From Nitrospirota bacterium (GTDB lineage Bacteria; Nitrospirota; Thermodesulfovibrionia; Thermodesulfovibrionales; UBA9159), in contig JAJYIF010000008.1 in NCBI GenBank assembly GCA_021790195.1, positions 62,001 through 126,000 on the forward strand: 64,000 nt of DNA, read 5' to 3'. A model generated the notes under the pieces. It worked only from the letters and a program-made list of their open reading frames with translations, did no database searches and had not been told where the DNA came from. Numbering within the stretch: position 1 is the stretch's first letter; every line of letters starts with the position of its first letter. This document shows positions 1 through 7,930 of the stretch, piece after piece. The position numbers and the translations under genes were made by a program.

Positions 1-2120
1 GGTTCGGCCGAAATCTGTCTAGCCTTGCAGACTTCATAGAGTTTCCGATCAGTCTCCTTTTTTGCCTGCTCTACCTCCGCCATTAGTTTCTCGTACCTTT
101 CCAGCTCATTCGCGACACCAACCAAGTCTCCGAGGTCTTGAGCTACCTTGTTCAGTGCATCACTTGTTGTCGACAGTGTATCAGCCGCGCTATAGAGGCT
201 CGCAAAATCCCCAAGCTTGCCACCGAGGCCTCCCTCTAGTTTCAAAGCAGCGGAACCCATGAGATCTTCCACTGTGGTCCAATCACCATTAATCGCTGCC
301 GCCACCCCGTTCCCGAGCTTCAAGGTCCAACGACTGAGATCCGCCGCCTGCTGAACAGGTTTTGCTGTTTCTGAGCTCTTACTGGCGATGAGCATCATAA
401 GGTCTGCCAATTTATAGGCTGCCTTCCAGGTATCGCCCTCAATATTGTCGCCTGCCCCTATGAATTCCTTGCTTGCGAGCATAGCCGTGACCTTCGCTGC
501 TATGCTTTTGATGTCCTTTATTTCTTGCTGCCTCTCTTTGCTGAGGCGCTCTATTTCTTCCTTGCTGCAGGCCACCACTCTTATCGGCAGAGATTTTGCC
601 CCAAACTCACCACACTTTGTCTTCGGCTGAATTGTCGTGGAGCCCTCCTTTACACTTTGCACAAGAAGCAATCCGGTCTGTGCAACCGCGCTTGCAATAC
701 CGCGGTCTGTAACATGGAAGTCGAGGACATCTACTGCATCGGGAGGCGCCAGACCGAACGGCACCGACACGGGGGGCAGACTCTTGCCGTTTCCGTCGTG
801 CAACGGGACCTCAACAGTTCCGCCACTTCCAACCGACCTGAGATCGAAACACGTCACCGACACTTCGTCCTCAGCAGTTGTCCCATCTGGTGCGTTATAA
901 ATTACGCGCACCAGAGCGTGACTGGGCTCCTTGCACGAGAACCTGGCAGAACTGCCGTGGGTCGTGAAAGCAATTGTTTGACTATCAGCGGACCATTTGT
1001 AGGTACCACCTGATGGTCGGCTTTCGGCCTGAAACGTTCCGCCTTTTCCTGTGCGCTGGTCCCCGCAGCCAGAGATTTTGACTTGAGTCGTCTTATCCTC
1101 ATCTGCGGGATAAAATTCCCATTCTACAACAGCGTCAGAGTGCTTGTTGGAGCCGGAAGGACCACCAAAGTGCCCAGGTATTGCCATTCTGCCTATAATG
1201 TTTGCGACCGTGGCGGAAGGCAGGGGCAGATCCTTAAAGTCAAAAAACAAATGACTCCACGTGTCGACTCTGTCCTTCCAGGTTCTGCCGCAACGCTTGT
1301 TCACCTCATCAGCCTTAGGATTGATCAGCTCACAGCTGGTATCGTAATCGACATCTAAGGTAGCATTATTGACGGACATTTTGAGACTGTAAGTGTTATT
1401 TGCAGTGTTAATGGTTAGTTCGGGATAATAATCGAGGTCCAGGCGGAACTTTGCATCGTCCTTGCTGATCACTCTTCTGCCAGTTCCAGTGTCACGCCCT
1501 TCGATACCGCTGTCTTCGCCTTGCGGATCAAGATGATAGGTCTCAAGATAGTCAAAACTGATTGTAATTTTTTCTACCCCACCATAGTAAGTTCTGCTGT
1601 TCCAGAACAAGTTTGGATGCGTTTGTACTGGAGAACCGACTGTATGTGCGCATTCAGAACATAGAGGGATCTCTACCAAGAGCTTCTTAACCGTCGAACT
1701 CCTATCCATACTGTTATCGCTCTTTTGTTCTTCTCTGTACTCGTCCTTAATTCTTATAACGCCCTTCCATGCTTTTACTTTGAGCCACTTGTTATCTATA
1801 TAATGGACCGATTCATCAGAACCATTCTTACACTTATCACTGTATTTGTCCTTAACCAGAGGAGCCAACGTCACATCCGTACTCTTCTTATTCTTCTTTT
1901 TTCCCGCAGCTTTATTGGACTCGTTAGCCCACTTCTCTACCGCCTTCCTCTCTGCCGAAGTAAGTTTATTCCTTGCTTCAATCTTGTCCAGGATACGCTG
2001 TATATTGGGCGGAACATACTGCCCTGCATTCCCAGGAGAAATCGTAGTGATAGCAAAAAAAAGCCACGCGACGATTACTAATGCAAACAGGCGACTCGCT
2101 CTCAATAAAACTCTTTTCAT
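1..2120 (-). CDS. Large exported Ig-like/helical protein, 3' end outside window
   Basis: The frame is open from an ATG at 2120 to the left edge, about 706 codons with no stop. I translated most of it by hand; it is the only sensible coding frame here. The N-terminus is a signal peptide or membrane anchor (basic start, then hydrophobic to about residue 32). Next come a Lys-rich stretch, a beta-rich middle with scattered cysteines, a probable Ig/PKD-like domain near residues 340-430, and a long helical Ala/Lys/Glu-rich part after about residue 520. I do not recognise the family. It is probably periplasmic or surface-exposed and is last in a run of minus-strand exported-protein genes. A collapsed copy of it lies at 4339-4551. 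Confidence 0.75.
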   Translation of the reverse strand, partial: MKRVLLRASRLFALVIVAWLFFAITTISPGNAGQYVPPNIQRILDKIEARNKLTSAERKAVEKWANESNKAAGKKKNKKSTDVTLAPLVKDKYSDKCKNGSDESVHYIDNKWLKVKAWKGVIRIKDEYREEQKSDNSMDRSSTVKKLLVEIPLCSECAHTVGSPVQTHPNLFWNSRTYYGGVEKITISFDYLETYHLDPQGEDSGIEGRDTGTGRRVISKDDAKFRLDLDYYPELTINTANNTYSLKMSVNNATLDVDYDTSCELINPKADEVNKRCGRTWKDRVDTWSHLFFDFKDLPLPSATVANIIGRMAIPGHFGGPSGSNKHSDAVVEWEFYPADEDKTTQVKISGCGDQRTGKGGTFQAESRPSGGTYKWSADSQTIAFTTHGSSARFSCKEPSHALVRVIYNAPDGTTAEDEVSVTCFDLRSVGSGGTVEVPLHDGNGKSLPPVSVPFGLAPPDAVDVLDFHVTDRGIASAVAQTGLLLVQSVKEGSTTIQPKTKCGEFGAKSLPIRVVACSKEEIERLSKERQQEIKDIKSIAAKVTAMLASKEFIGAGDNIEGDTWKAAYKLADLMMLIASKSSETAKPVQQAADLSRWTLKLGNGVAAAINGDWTTVEDLMGSAALKLEGGLGGKLGDFASLYSAADTLSTTSDALNKVAQDLGDLVGVANELERYEKLMAEVEQAKKETDRKLYEVCKARQISAE

Positions 2121-2161
2121 AAGAATTGCACCCTTATGTGCATCGGCTACAATTTCATCTC

Positions 2162-3214
2162 CTATTTGTGCGGTCTGTCGAGGAGATCCGCGAGTTTTTT
2201 CAAGTCGATTGCCTGTCTAAGCTCTTCAATCCTTCGATAATCCAGGCCATGAAAGGTAAATGATCCCGTGTCAATCTCGTCACTCACGGTGATTAACTGA
2301 AAGGCTGTCCTCGGAAGGCTCTTGTCGAAGAAGTCAGGATTGATCCTTACAACGGCCCGTGCTCCGGGATCACCTGGGTCTCCCATTCCCGAAGCGCGGT
2401 GTCTGGGATCAGACTCGGGTATATTTGCGATATACGCCGGTGATTCCCGTCCTTCAGGAGAAAGAGAATCGAGTTCCTCTTTCAACTGACGGGCATTTCC
2501 CAATGCGTGCGGACCTGCTTCCTGGCAAAGGCGGTCTCGGAGAAATTCCTCGCGGCTTAATTGCAGCCAGAGAGGCTTTGGATTGTTCGTAATGACGATC
2601 ATCTTGTTATACACTGGGAAACCCTGCCTCTCGCCGCCGTACTTAGGAACCGAGTATATGGTCCCTTCGCTTCTCATAAATTTCCAGGGTTCACAGGTCT
2701 CGCTGAGAGACGCACTTCCAGCGATAACAGAATTGATAGCGTTAATATAAATATCCTGCGTACAACCTTCAGATGCGACGATCGTCTTATGTTGCTCAGG
2801 GATGTCCAGATATTCAAACACAAAAAGAGAGAATTTCCCCATAACAGGCAGTTGAGATATTGGCATCTTTTCGTGGTTTTTGCCTTCATAAATCCATAAA
2901 ATGTAGAGTGCCGGTCGCACCTCCACTCCCATCGGAGGGTTCAACATTTTGACTTGTTTAAAAACATCCTCAATCCTTTGAAGCTTCTTCATATAGATAT
3001 CGCGCTCCAGTTTGGTCAGCCGATAAGACTTTTCATCGCTGTAAATAGACCTATGCTGCCACTTCCCGACTTTATCGGGCAAAGCGTTAGTTGCCTCGGC
3101 AGAAGGAGCAATATACTGGCTGGTGAGAATTGGCAAGAGTGCCATACAGCCGATGGCGCCAAACACAAATAAGGCAGCCTTCATCGACTTGCTCGGATTC
3201 ACAAATCGTTTCAT
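2162..3214 (-). CDS. Exported protein of unknown function
   Basis: About 350 residues. I chose the ATG at 3214 because a GGAGG lies six bases upstream; a longer frame to 3247 lacks a site. Residues 1-40 form a signal peptide (basic start, hydrophobic core, Ala-Glu-Ala at the end). The rest is mixed alpha/beta, with Pro-rich and Arg-rich stretches near the C-terminus and few cysteines. No family is recognised. It lies 41 bases upstream of the large exported gene and downstream of the OmpA-type gene, so the three are probably cotranscribed. A periplasmic partner of the neighbouring surface proteins is possible but only inferred. Confidence 0.7.
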   Translation of the reverse strand: MKRFVNPSKSMKAALFVFGAIGCMALLPILTSQYIAPSAEATNALPDKVGKWQHRSIYSDEKSYRLTKLERDIYMKKLQRIEDVFKQVKMLNPPMGVEVRPALYILWIYEGKNHEKMPISQLPVMGKFSLFVFEYLDIPEQHKTIVASEGCTQDIYINAINSVIAGSASLSETCEPWKFMRSEGTIYSVPKYGGERQGFPVYNKMIVITNNPKPLWLQLSREEFLRDRLCQEAGPHALGNARQLKEELDSLSPEGRESPAYIANIPESDPRHRASGMGDPGDPGARAVVRINPDFFDKSLPRTAFQLITVSDEIDTGSFTFHGLDYRRIEELRQAIDLKKLADLLDRPHK

Positions 3215-3273
3215 AATCGCCTCCTCTATATTTCTTTCAGCTAGCACTGTGCAGAAGCCGGTGGCAGTAACAA

Positions 3274-4287
3274 TTACTGCTCTACAAGCTCCACCCTCCT
3301 GTTTTTCGATTTTCCATTCTCGGCATTATTGGAGGCTACCGGTGATAAGGAGCCTACACCATAAGCCTTGAGCCTCGACGGATTTATGCCATATTTTGAA
3401 ACAAGCGCATTCATCACCGCCTCGGCCCGGGCCTGCGATAGTTTCATGTTGGAATCAAAACTGCCCGTGTTATCCGTATGGCCCACAACATAGAGACGTA
3501 TGTCCTCTGTTTTGAGCAGTTTGGCAATTTCGGCTATGGCCGCGTCAGATTCAGGCTTGACGTCCGACTTTCCGGTATCAAAATAAATACCGTACACCGC
3601 TGTGTGCCCTGTCCTTTTAATATCGGTATTAAATATCTCGGCAGTGGCGATGACGTCCTGTTTCATTCCTTCTTTTTCAACGATTGTGAGTTCGTAAATA
3701 TTCCCAAACGAGAGAACCTTGATCCATGTTTCTTTTCCTCCGTTATTCACCTTCATCGTCGACTTGTTTCCGCTCGCCTCAAACAACACACTGCCGCCTA
3801 TCTTTTTGATCGCATTCTGGACATTGCGGACTACCTGTAGCTCGCTTGGCGCTTTCTCGCCTGCCTTGAGAAAATATCTTATATAGTACTTATGGCCTTC
3901 AATTGATACCTCCTGAGAATATTGATTAACAAATTTGACAGAATCAAATTCCTTCTCGTCATAGTCATGGATAAAGAATCCTGGCATTCTTGAGACCAGA
4001 GGGTGGTCCTTGCTCCCTGCCGCATCCGGTTCGCCGGACCCGCCAGTGCTCTGACTGCCATCAGCCTTTCCAGAAGTTTTAGCAGAGCCTTCATTACCGG
4101 CTGGTTGCCCCGGATTAGGTTGCCTAACTGCCTGCGTGCCGCCCTTGTCTCCCTGAGCCGACTGTTGTGGTTGAGCGCCCGTACCCTTTGCCATGCCCTG
4201 GCCTCCTGTTACGCTGTCAAGCCAACCTGCGTAGACAGGCGATGACAGAAGCAGCGTAAATAACAGTATTGCTATAAATCTATTCAT
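3274..4287 (-). CDS. OmpA-family outer-membrane/periplasmic protein
   Basis: 337 residues with an AAGGAGG just before the ATG. A signal peptide ends near residue 20 (Val-Tyr-Ala-Gly). A low-complexity linker rich in Gly, Gln, Ser and Lys covers roughly residues 30-95. Residues 105-215 form an unassigned alpha/beta domain. Residues 228-337 are a clear OmpA C-terminal peptidoglycan-binding domain, with a Tyr-Phe-Asp-Thr-Gly-Lys start, the Gly-His-Thr-Asp motif, an Ala-Arg-Ala-Glu-Ala-Val helix and an Asn-Arg-Arg-Val-Glu end. The domain binds diaminopimelate in the cell wall in known members. The protein likely anchors a surface structure made by its neighbours (inference). Confidence 0.88.
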   Translation of the reverse strand: MNRFIAILLFTLLLSSPVYAGWLDSVTGGQGMAKGTGAQPQQSAQGDKGGTQAVRQPNPGQPAGNEGSAKTSGKADGSQSTGGSGEPDAAGSKDHPLVSRMPGFFIHDYDEKEFDSVKFVNQYSQEVSIEGHKYYIRYFLKAGEKAPSELQVVRNVQNAIKKIGGSVLFEASGNKSTMKVNNGGKETWIKVLSFGNIYELTIVEKEGMKQDVIATAEIFNTDIKRTGHTAVYGIYFDTGKSDVKPESDAAIAEIAKLLKTEDIRLYVVGHTDNTGSFDSNMKLSQARAEAVMNALVSKYGINPSRLKAYGVGSLSPVASNNAENGKSKNRRVELVEQ

Positions 4288-4338
4288 ATTTCCTCCTTGT
4301 CTCCCTAAGACATTGATTCACTTCGCAATGATCTTTTG

Positions 4339-4551
4339 TTAATCCGCAGGACCCAGCTCCCACTCTATAACGGCATCTCGGGCATACTTCTCGTTAAAGT
4401 AATTGGGCATCGTCTTACCTCTTAGCCAAGGGAGCTGACGTCAAATTGATACCCTTTCTCTACCAGAAGAAATCGCAGCAACAGCAAAAGAAAGCCATGC
4501 GATCATTACAAGAAGGAGAAAGCGACCCGAAGTGTCTGGAAGTCTTTTCAT
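4339..4551 (-). pseudogene. Collapsed copy of the large exported gene at 1-2120
   Basis: From an ATG at 4551 the frame encodes Met-Lys-Arg and a hydrophobic signal peptide. This ends in Ile-Ala-Trp-Leu-Ser-Phe-Ala, close to the start of the protein encoded at 2120 (Val-Ala-Trp-Leu-Phe-Phe-Ala). After 36 codons there is a TGA. The same frame then resumes with a segment containing Asp-Ala-Val-Ile-Glu-Trp-Glu and Pro-Ala-Asp. This matches an internal part of the large protein (Asp-Ala-Val-Val-Glu-Trp-Glu, near residue 335). A TAA follows. So the N-terminal part is joined to an internal piece with about 300 codons lost, giving a dead paralog. Confidence 0.65.
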
Positions 4552-4585
4552 AAACATTCTCTCCTTATGTCGGTTAGTCTGACTG

Positions 4586-5137
4586 TCATCTAAGGCTCTT
4601 GGGCATATTTGGGTTTATCGTGGGAACGTTGCCCTTGAGCATATTCGCTCCGCCGCTGACAGACGGCGGCTTTACAGTAATGAAAAACTCAGTCCCAATG
4701 TGCTGATTAGCGCCTGTTTGTGGATCCTTACAGCTATCATCCGCCACGACAGCGAAATGATACTTTCCTTCTTTTACAGGCTTGAATGTGAGAAGGCCCG
4801 AGTCGCTCATGGCTACATCCTCACTGGGAGGATAAGGTCTAAAAGTTTTAAGAATCACATGATAAGTGATAGGCGGCACACCACCGGTTGTCTGGAACTG
4901 GAATTGGTAATTCTGAAGAAGCGCAGCGTCGGGCAGGTAATGTGAAGTGACGAAGCTGAGTGGTGAACTACAGTCCGTCTGAACAGGTTGTGCGGGGTGA
5001 ACTTGCTGTCCCCACGCCGGCTGCTCCAGCGCGGGCGCCTTCGCTCCCGGCGCCTGGCCCCAGTCAATCGCAAAGGCAGATACCGCACAGAAAAGGACAA
5101 ATAGAAAAACTGCCAGAAAGATTTGCACGTTTTCCAT
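4586..5137 (-). CDS. Exported DWGQ-family protein with putative Ig-like domain
   Basis: 183 residues from the ATG at 5137. The signal peptide ends Ser-Ala-Phe-Ala and is followed by the mature N-terminus Ile-Asp-Trp-Gly-Gln, which the next three genes share. A Pro/Gln/Ala-rich linker leads to a beta-sandwich of about 100 residues resembling putative Ig repeats (Gly-Gly-Val-Pro-Pro-Ile-Thr-Tyr, then Asp-Ser-Gly-Leu-Leu-Thr-Phe). Two cysteines could pair. At the place where two sister genes have their ATG, nine bases after GGAGGAATC-type sequence, this gene has ACG. Translation may therefore start at the internal ATG or inefficiently at ACG. Function unknown. Confidence 0.7.
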   Translation of the reverse strand: MENVQIFLAVFLFVLFCAVSAFAIDWGQAPGAKAPALEQPAWGQQVHPAQPVQTDCSSPLSFVTSHYLPDAALLQNYQFQFQTTGGVPPITYHVILKTFRPYPPSEDVAMSDSGLLTFKPVKEGKYHFAVVADDSCKDPQTGANQHIGTEFFITVKPPSVSGGANMLKGNVPTINPNMPKSLR

Positions 5138-5151
5138 ATCTTGCGTTTTCG

Positions 5152-5243
5152 TGATTCTTGATTCCTCCTTTGATATTGCTTGAGTTATTTCCACACTCGT
5201 CAATCTCTCCGGGCAAATAATCATCTCAATCCCAACTGGCCGG
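5152..5243 (-). repeat. Leader repeat, copy A
   Basis: About 92 bases upstream of the 4586-5137 gene. They include the GGAGG ribosome site and are nearly identical to 6949-7043 upstream of another DWGQ gene. A shorter relative lies at 7807-7866. The shared part extends well beyond a ribosome site, so it may carry a common promoter or operator, or simply record duplication of gene starts. Confidence 0.7.
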
Positions 5244-5324
5244 ATTTAGGCGGTATTTGTCAGCCAGCCATAATTTCGACCGGTCCCGGTTCTATTCCCT
5301 TCCTGACCTCCTTATTCAATGTCA

Positions 5325-6470
5325 TCAGTTTTTGTTCAGGCGATAACATCCCCATGGCTTAAGCACAAGCGCCTCCCCGGCTTCTGGATCGCAATGAGGC
5401 GTAAACTGAGCCTCTTTTGAAAAGCATCTGTTCTTAGTATCCTGAGTAGTCGGTGAGCAGCAGAAGAAACCATCCTTATCAGACCTGAGAATCCCAAACG
5501 GATATGCGGTTTGTGTAGGATCTGCATCGCAGCTAGGGTTTTTGACATACGTGTAGCCGAGATAGCTATGGACCGTCGGCTGTGGTGGCGGTGTAACAGG
5601 CTTATCGTTTATTTGCATTGCAAGCTCATTGCTTGCCAGGTTACAACGGAGAATGCTGATTTCCTTCACATAATTCTTCCGGCTTGCAAGGGCATTTGAA
5701 TCATTGGCGACAGGTGAGTAAATGTCCGGAACTATGAAACTCAGCTTGCCTTCATACGTCTGCCAGTTGCTGTATTCCCAGGTGACAGGAACGTCCTTAA
5801 AAGGATCGTCATTGGGGTTATGCCAGACTCCGGCATCCCCGAGTGCCGGATTACCCTGCCGGTAATCATTGAACCGGACACGCACGGCCCACTGACAAGA
5901 GGGAGTCGCGGGCCGCAAATTGCCCCCTATAACCGTGATCTTATCTCCCGCATAAGCTGAAGTCGGCGACAGACTCTTCAATACGGGAACGGATTTACTT
6001 ACAGTGAAAGGGAAGGATTTCACCTCTTTGTTGGGTCTCACTGCTGTCATGCGCAGCGTGCAACCCAGCGCGCATGCATCCCCGGCCTCGACCGGCACAA
6101 TCACCTTAAGGGACGTTGTATTTATAACGATATTCTTGGCGGGATAAAGCTTCCCGCGGCTGTCCACAAAATCAGCGTGACAATCCGCATCCAATCTTTT
6201 GCCGCTTATGGTCACCTCATCCAGGACCTCGGCCGTTGAAGTCGACAGGGAGCCCGCTTCGCATGGCGGTCCTTGCGAGAGCGCATCCACTTTCTTTTGA
6301 GCAGGCCCGGTCACCTGTGGTACAGTTCTTTCCTTGACTGTGTTTGGCTGCTGCTGAATAGTTCCTTGTGTTTGACCCCAGTCAATCGCAAAGGCTGATG
6401 CCGAAAATAAGATGAATAAGAGAAAGCCCACCGGCAATAACCTCAGGTTTCTTCTTTTAGACGTTTTCAT
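5325..6470 (-). CDS. Exported DWGQ-family protein with IPT/TIG-like domain
   Basis: 381 residues from the ATG at 6470, preceded by GGAGG with ten-base spacing. The signal peptide ends Ser-Ala-Phe-Ala, followed by Ile-Asp-Trp-Gly-Gln. A Gln/Thr/Pro linker covers about residues 30-65. Residues 70-160 hold a beta domain. Residues 160-275 contain Leu-Ser-Pro-Thr-Ser-Ala-Tyr-Ala-Gly-Asp and Ile-Gly-Gly-Asn-Leu, the pattern of an IPT/TIG fold. The last 100 residues are Cys-rich, including Phe-Phe-Cys-Cys. IPT domains are common in extracellular binding proteins. The ligand and role here are unknown. Confidence 0.75.
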   Translation of the reverse strand: MKTSKRRNLRLLPVGFLLFILFSASAFAIDWGQTQGTIQQQPNTVKERTVPQVTGPAQKKVDALSQGPPCEAGSLSTSTAEVLDEVTISGKRLDADCHADFVDSRGKLYPAKNIVINTTSLKVIVPVEAGDACALGCTLRMTAVRPNKEVKSFPFTVSKSVPVLKSLSPTSAYAGDKITVIGGNLRPATPSCQWAVRVRFNDYRQGNPALGDAGVWHNPNDDPFKDVPVTWEYSNWQTYEGKLSFIVPDIYSPVANDSNALASRKNYVKEISILRCNLASNELAMQINDKPVTPPPQPTVHSYLGYTYVKNPSCDADPTQTAYPFGILRSDKDGFFCCSPTTQDTKNRCFSKEAQFTPHCDPEAGEALVLKPWGCYRLNKN

Positions 6471-6518
6471 GATTTTTAGTTCCTCCCCTCTGCTCATGAA
6501 ACAGTTCGAGTTGTTAAA

Positions 6519-6950
6519 TTACTTCATAGGAGCTCCAGGCTCGCAGCTGAAAAAACAAGCTCTATCTGTATAGGAATTGGAAAGATGAGAGTTGGGTGGG
6601 CATGTCAAGTTAGCCGGCGGCTGCGCTACACACTCAAAGGAACAAGCGGACTCTCCTGAGCAGCCACCGAGCTGAGCATACCCAGGGGGACAAGGATTAA
6701 CAGGTTTTGTGCGTTGGCAGCCGTAATCTAAAGTACTCTTGCAATAGTCAAGTTGATATCCCTCAGGACAACGAATAGCTGCACATCCCGCCAATGCCGC
6801 CTTTCCCTCCGGAAGCGTCGTTTTTTGCTGCTGCTGGATTGGCGCTGGCGCCTGACCCCAGTCAACTCCAAAGGCTGGTGCAGAAAAAAAGATCACAGAA
6901 AGAAAACCGACCAGCAACAATTCCAGATTTTTCCTATTACGCGCCTTCAT
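6519..6950 (-). CDS. Small Cys-rich exported DWGQ-family protein
   Basis: 143 residues. A signal peptide to about residue 27 is followed by Val-Asp-Trp-Gly-Gln, a Pro/Gln stretch and a Cys-rich body. About a dozen cysteines occur in short Cys-Pro-x-Gly motifs (Cys-Pro-Glu-Gly-Tyr, Cys-Pro-Pro-Gly-Tyr). The first two thirds are closely related to the gene at 7368-7808, so the two are tandem paralogs. The many cysteines suggest a disulfide-stabilised periplasmic or extracellular protein. No named family is recognised. GGAGG lies upstream of the ATG within leader repeat copy B. Confidence 0.75.
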   Translation of the reverse strand: MKARNRKNLELLLVGFLSVIFFSAPAFGVDWGQAPAPIQQQQKTTLPEGKAALAGCAAIRCPEGYQLDYCKSTLDYGCQRTKPVNPCPPGYAQLGGCSGESACSFECVAQPPANLTCPPNSHLSNSYTDRACFFSCEPGAPMK

Positions 6951-7043
6951 GATTCTTGGTTCCTCCTTTTAGGGATTGTTCTTGAGTTATTCCCGCACTC
7001 GTCAATCTCCGGGCAAATAATCATCTCAATCCCAACTGGCCGG
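6949..7043 (-). repeat. Leader repeat, copy B
   Basis: Copy of the leader at 5152-5243, ending at the same Thr-Gly-Gly-Cys-Cys-independent boundary (bases ACTGGCCGG on the plus strand). It differs by a few substitutions and short indels. Confidence 0.7.
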
Positions 7044-7367
7044 GTTGCTGTCGATGTTCACAGATCTGTGTCCGTATCCGGCCTTCTTTTCTTACCATGA
7101 ACGGGGATTAGCAAACGGCTTAATCTTCTCCTCATCTTTCACGGGTCGTTTTGGTGTAATTATTCTCAGGACCTTATAGTTCATTGATTGATCTTTTCAT
7201 CAACTTTTCCCCCCTCTGATATCAAAGCATTCAATCGTGAGATTCTTCCCGCATTGCAAACATTTGCCTTGCAATCACAGCTCCGTTAGCTGTATTCCCC
7301 ACCTCGGCACACTCCTCCATTCCTAGACAACCAACCCTCTTCTATCAGGTAACATGCAACATCTCAC
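7044..7367. other. Gene-poor stretch between two DWGQ paralogs
   Basis: About 320 bases between leader copy B and the stop of the next upstream gene. I see no convincing gene, RNA or terminator. A 29-codon minus-strand frame beginning near 7312 is too short to support. Confidence 0.5.
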
Positions 7368-7808
7368 CTATTTGGGCACCTGCTCGCAGCCCACAGAACA
7401 GCCATCTCCGAATGGGCGAGTACCTATCAACTGACCCATTTCCCCCTTCACTTGTGGACATGTCGGCAAATTAGCAGGCGGCTGCGCTACGCAGGTGTAA
7501 TCTCTAGTACAAGGCGCCTCCAGATTCCATACAACCTGATATCCTGGGGCGCAGGGGTTTGCCGGCCTTGCGCGTTTGCAGCTATAATCTCCTGCACCCC
7601 TGCAATAATTAAGTGTAAACCCCTCAGGGCAACGAATAGCTGCACATCCCGCCAATGCCGCCTTTCCCTCCGGAAGCGTCATTTTTTGCTGCTGCTGGAT
7701 TGGCGCTGGTGCCTGACCCCAATCAACTCCATAGGCTGATGCCGAAAAAGAAATGACAAAAAGAATACCGACCAGCGAAAACAGTTTCTTCATATTCCGT
7801 GTTTTCAT
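7368..7808 (-). CDS. Small Cys-rich exported DWGQ-family protein (paralog)
   Basis: 146 residues from the ATG at 7808, preceded by a GGAGG with nine-base spacing. Signal peptide, then Val-Asp-Trp-Gly-Gln-Ala and a Pro-Ile-Gln-Gln-Gln-Gln stretch. The Cys-rich body includes Cys-Ala-Ala-Ile-Arg-Cys-Pro-Glu-Gly. It is the clear sister of the gene at 6519-6950, sharing most cysteine positions; the last 25 residues diverge. This gene is first of the four-member tandem family in transcription order. Function unknown. Confidence 0.75.
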   Translation of the reverse strand: MKTRNMKKLFSLVGILFVISFSASAYGVDWGQAPAPIQQQQKMTLPEGKAALAGCAAIRCPEGFTLNYCRGAGDYSCKRARPANPCAPGYQVVWNLEAPCTRDYTCVAQPPANLPTCPQVKGEMGQLIGTRPFGDGCSVGCEQVPK

Positions 7809-7866
7809 GACTCTTGATTCCTCCTTTGATATTGTTTGAGTTATTTCCACACTAGTCAAACTTTCC
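7807..7866 (-). repeat. Leader repeat, shorter copy C
   Basis: Upstream of the 7368-7808 gene. It matches copy A over about 60 bases, from the ribosome site to the ACTAGTCAA part, and then diverges. Confidence 0.55.
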
Positions 7867-7930
7867 ACGTCTTTTACCACCATCTTCCCTTTCCGTCCAG
7901 CAACGAACGAACTCGGAGTCTCATTCCTGT

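Noticed and set aside
525-1358. Several plus-strand ORFs up to 162 codons over 1-2100
   Set aside because: They are shadows of one minus-strand frame open from 2120 to the left edge; that frame has a signal peptide and plausible domain structure, the shadows do not.
7226-7312. 29-codon ORF between the DWGQ paralogs
   Set aside because: Too short, no good ribosome site and no recognisable similarity.
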